A stretch of DNA of 8,179 nucleotides from a candidate division SR1 bacterium CG_4_9_14_3_um_filter_40_9 (GTDB lineage Bacteria > Patescibacteriota > Gracilibacteria > Absconditabacterales > Absconditicoccaceae), in the NCBI GenBank assembly GCA_002791215.1, contig PFWQ01000015.1, positions 1 through 8,179 of the forward strand, in the 5' to 3' direction. The translations under genes and the position numbers were made by a program. The notes under the pieces were generated by a model. It ran no database searches. It was given only the letters and a program-made list of their open reading frames with translations, and was not told where the DNA came from. Shown here piece by piece: positions 6,594-8,179 of this stretch; position 1 is the stretch's first letter, and every line of letters starts with the position of its first letter.

Positions 6594-8028
6594 GTTTCTC
6601 AAGATCAACAATGACAAATCATTTCTTCTGGATGGTCTTAGTCATGGATTTATCTTTGATAGTGATGATAGCATTGATGTCGGCAGTGAAATACACAAGA
6701 TCTTCACCAATCATCAGACACAATACTTTACCGGCGTATTGATCTGGGAATGCAATATCTAGACGAGCATTTTTCTTGGATTCACTGATATCGGTTTTGA
6801 CATCAAGCAGTGGTAAATTTTCAAATGATTTGACGTTGATACTCATTCACACAGTCTTTTCTAAGTCACCGATACTTGCTCATGCTTTACCGATGATACG
6901 TCATTTATAGAAATCAGGGACATAGAGATCCAAGCCATTGCCCTTCACCTTGATGAAGAAATCACACGGCAACAATTGCGCAAGTTTTTTGTGAATAGCT
7001 TCTTTAGCATATTCCGAAATTGCACTTTTTCCCTTACTCGTAACGCGTCACTCGTTACTCGACCCCTCAGCTCCGCTGAGTGGCATGACGACAATCTGTT
7101 CACCGAAAGTATAAATTTCATATTCTACAGCCTTAGTCAGAAAACTTGTTACAATAATCACCGGGCGAGCAAGATCTTCTGATTCCATTCACTCTGGAAT
7201 TTTCACGGTAAGCTGTAAATTATATACTTCTTTGACTTCTCATTTGTCGATATAGATGACAGTATCCAATACCTGCGGAATAATCCCCATCTCAATGGTC
7301 CCCAGAAATCTCTGAATACTATCCACAGGTCTCGTAGCATGAATCACTCACACCAAACCGATTCCCGTCAATCTCAAATCTTTATAGAGTTCAAAATCAG
7401 AGGTATTTCTTACTTCATCATACACGGTATAGTCAGGTCTAGAAAGCAATAAGATATCTCTTACTTCATCATGCGTTCCGTAGGTGAAACTATATTGCAC
7501 GACATCATCAGATACCAAGAGATCACGTGGGGATTCGACCGTCTTGATGATATGATTGTCTCTATGGAAAAGACCGATAAGAGCCTGAGCGAATGTCGTT
7601 TTTCCGCTTCCTGGCGAGCCTGAAATAAGAATTCCTTTAGCCTTATTTCTCAGGAGATCGAAGACTTCCGGAGTCAATTTATAATCCTCTATTTCCAAAG
7701 TTTTGATAGGTTTGACGACGGTCATTTCCATCCCATCAGATAAGGGCGGATGCACGATGACGATTCTGTATGGTCCGAGCTGAAGCACCTTGGAAAGTTT
7801 CCTATCGATTTCCAAGAATCCGTCATCTCTATTGTCGATTTCTTTATAGATAGCATCTACCAAATCAGCGAATGCTTTTTTATCCAAACTTCATCATTCG
7901 ATCACTGGTTTCCAGCTTCCCGGATGTCATTTCTTTTTGAGGATTGGTCTGCCTTCCTTGATATGCAACGACATCGTCGTCTCATCAAAGAATTTGTCCA
8001 ATATAGAATTCCCAATAATTTCTTTCAT
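6589..8028 (-). CDS. PilT/VirB11-like ATPase with C-terminal KH domain, lacking a PIN domain (UGA read as Gly)
   Basis: 479 aa from ATG 8026-8028 (in-frame TAA just upstream at 8038-8040) to TAA 6589-6591, with 11 UGA glycines. Residues about 10-30 ([14 protein letters not shown]) and [13 protein letters not shown], with [10 protein letters not shown], match the region before the ATPase core of the archaeal-type PIN-PilT-KH family (COG1855-like). Walker A is GSPGSGKT at 137-144, VESPRDL follows, and [18 protein letters not shown] carries the acidic Walker B-like pair D204/E205. [20 protein letters not shown] is the conserved downstream box. The KH domain contains the GRIIGKAG loop (376-383), whose first and last glycines are UGA. 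KH implies RNA or single-stranded DNA binding. Archaeal relatives begin with a PIN nuclease domain of roughly 130 residues that is absent here. Residues about 317-331 are encoded by short repeats. The cellular role is unknown. It starts 23 bases after the stop of the preceding gene, so the two are probably co-transcribed. Confidence 0.88.
7034..7080. repeat. Tandem 7-bp repeat and hairpin inside the PilT-KH gene
   Basis: Four tandem 7-bp units (TTACTCG, TAACGCG, TCACTCG, TTACTCG) fill 7034-7061. A perfect 6-bp hairpin, CTCAGC-TCC-GCTGAG, sits at 7066-7080. The block encodes a small polar loop rich in Ser, Gly and Glu between the ATPase core and the KH domain. The unit is not a multiple of three, but the frame is kept, with one unit's TGA (minus strand) read as Gly327. 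Confidence 0.75.
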
Positions 8029-8051
8029 AAAGAATATTTAGGGGTTAAAAG

Positions 8052-8179
8052 TTATTTAATAGCGAATCGACTAAGTGCATTAGTGATTGTTTCATTCAAG
8101 AGTGCAGCATATTCGGTATTTGTGGCGACATTGTCGGTATAATAATTGATGATATTCTCTGGCTTTAATTTGTGATTAG
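8052..8179 (-). CDS. 3' end of an unrecognised gene (partial, runs off the right edge)
   Basis: The last 42 complete codons of a minus-strand frame open to the window edge, ending at TAA 8052-8054. The tail is soluble and mostly helical in appearance, with NIINYYTDN early and ALSRFAIK at the end. I do not recognise a family. It is 23 bases upstream of the PilT-KH start and very likely in the same operon. The fragment does not look like a PIN domain, although only the C-terminus is visible. Confidence 0.65.
   Translation of the reverse strand, partial: NHKLKPENIINYYTDNVATNTEYAALLNETITNALSRFAIK

Noticed and set aside
7750..8142. Plus-strand frame of 130 codons
   Set aside because: Antisense to the N-terminal part of the PilT-KH gene and crosses its start and the neighbouring stop.

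Overview
The window reads as a chromosomal segment of a Patescibacteria/CPR bacterium that uses genetic code 25, in which UGA means glycine: Gracilibacteria (BD1-5) or Absconditabacteria (SR1). With UGA as a stop, every gene here shatters into fragments. With UGA read as Gly, eight complete genes appear, each ending in TAA or TAG, and the recoded codons fall on family glycines (P-loop, KH GxxG loop, phosphotransacetylase and CofE motifs). I count 46 in-frame UGA codons by eye. The sequence cannot decide between the two phyla.

Layout. Positions 1-141 hold stem-loops and perhaps the last codons of an upstream gene. A plus-strand block follows: rlmN (142-1314), a CofE-like F420-0:glutamate ligase homologue (1380-2099), a YhhQ-type queuosine precursor transporter (2114-2776) and a GT2/DPM1-like glycosyltransferase (2868-3614). 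A convergent junction at 3615-3721 carries a terminator-like hairpin and a repeat. A minus-strand block then runs leftward from the right edge: the 3' end of an unrecognised gene (8052-8179), a PilT-like ATPase with a C-terminal KH domain (6589-8028), a very divergent pyruvate kinase homologue (5049-6458), a dephospho-CoA/nucleoside-kinase-like P-loop protein (4376-4927) and a PduL-type phosphotransacetylase (3722-4291).

Function. The genes are mostly housekeeping: rRNA/tRNA methylation and queuosine salvage, lipid-linked sugar transfer, acetyl-phosphate formation, and a kinase. Pyruvate kinase-like and PduL genes on one strand fit a minimal fermentative energy metabolism, but the pyruvate kinase has lost several catalytic motifs and may not be a normal enzyme. 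I see no defence system, CRISPR array, transposase, prophage, tRNA or rRNA.

The unusual content is structural. Intergenic spacers and gene 3' ends are filled with small hairpin repeats: GTCATTGCGAG-type elements, a pair of covarying three-hairpin elements, and a run of four mini-hairpins separated by TTTATC. Short tandem repeats that look like intergenic DNA are also embedded in frame inside rlmN and the PilT-KH gene; both contain TGA, which code 25 makes readable. No gene has a recognisable Shine-Dalgarno sequence, and the one convincing promoter would give a leaderless mRNA.
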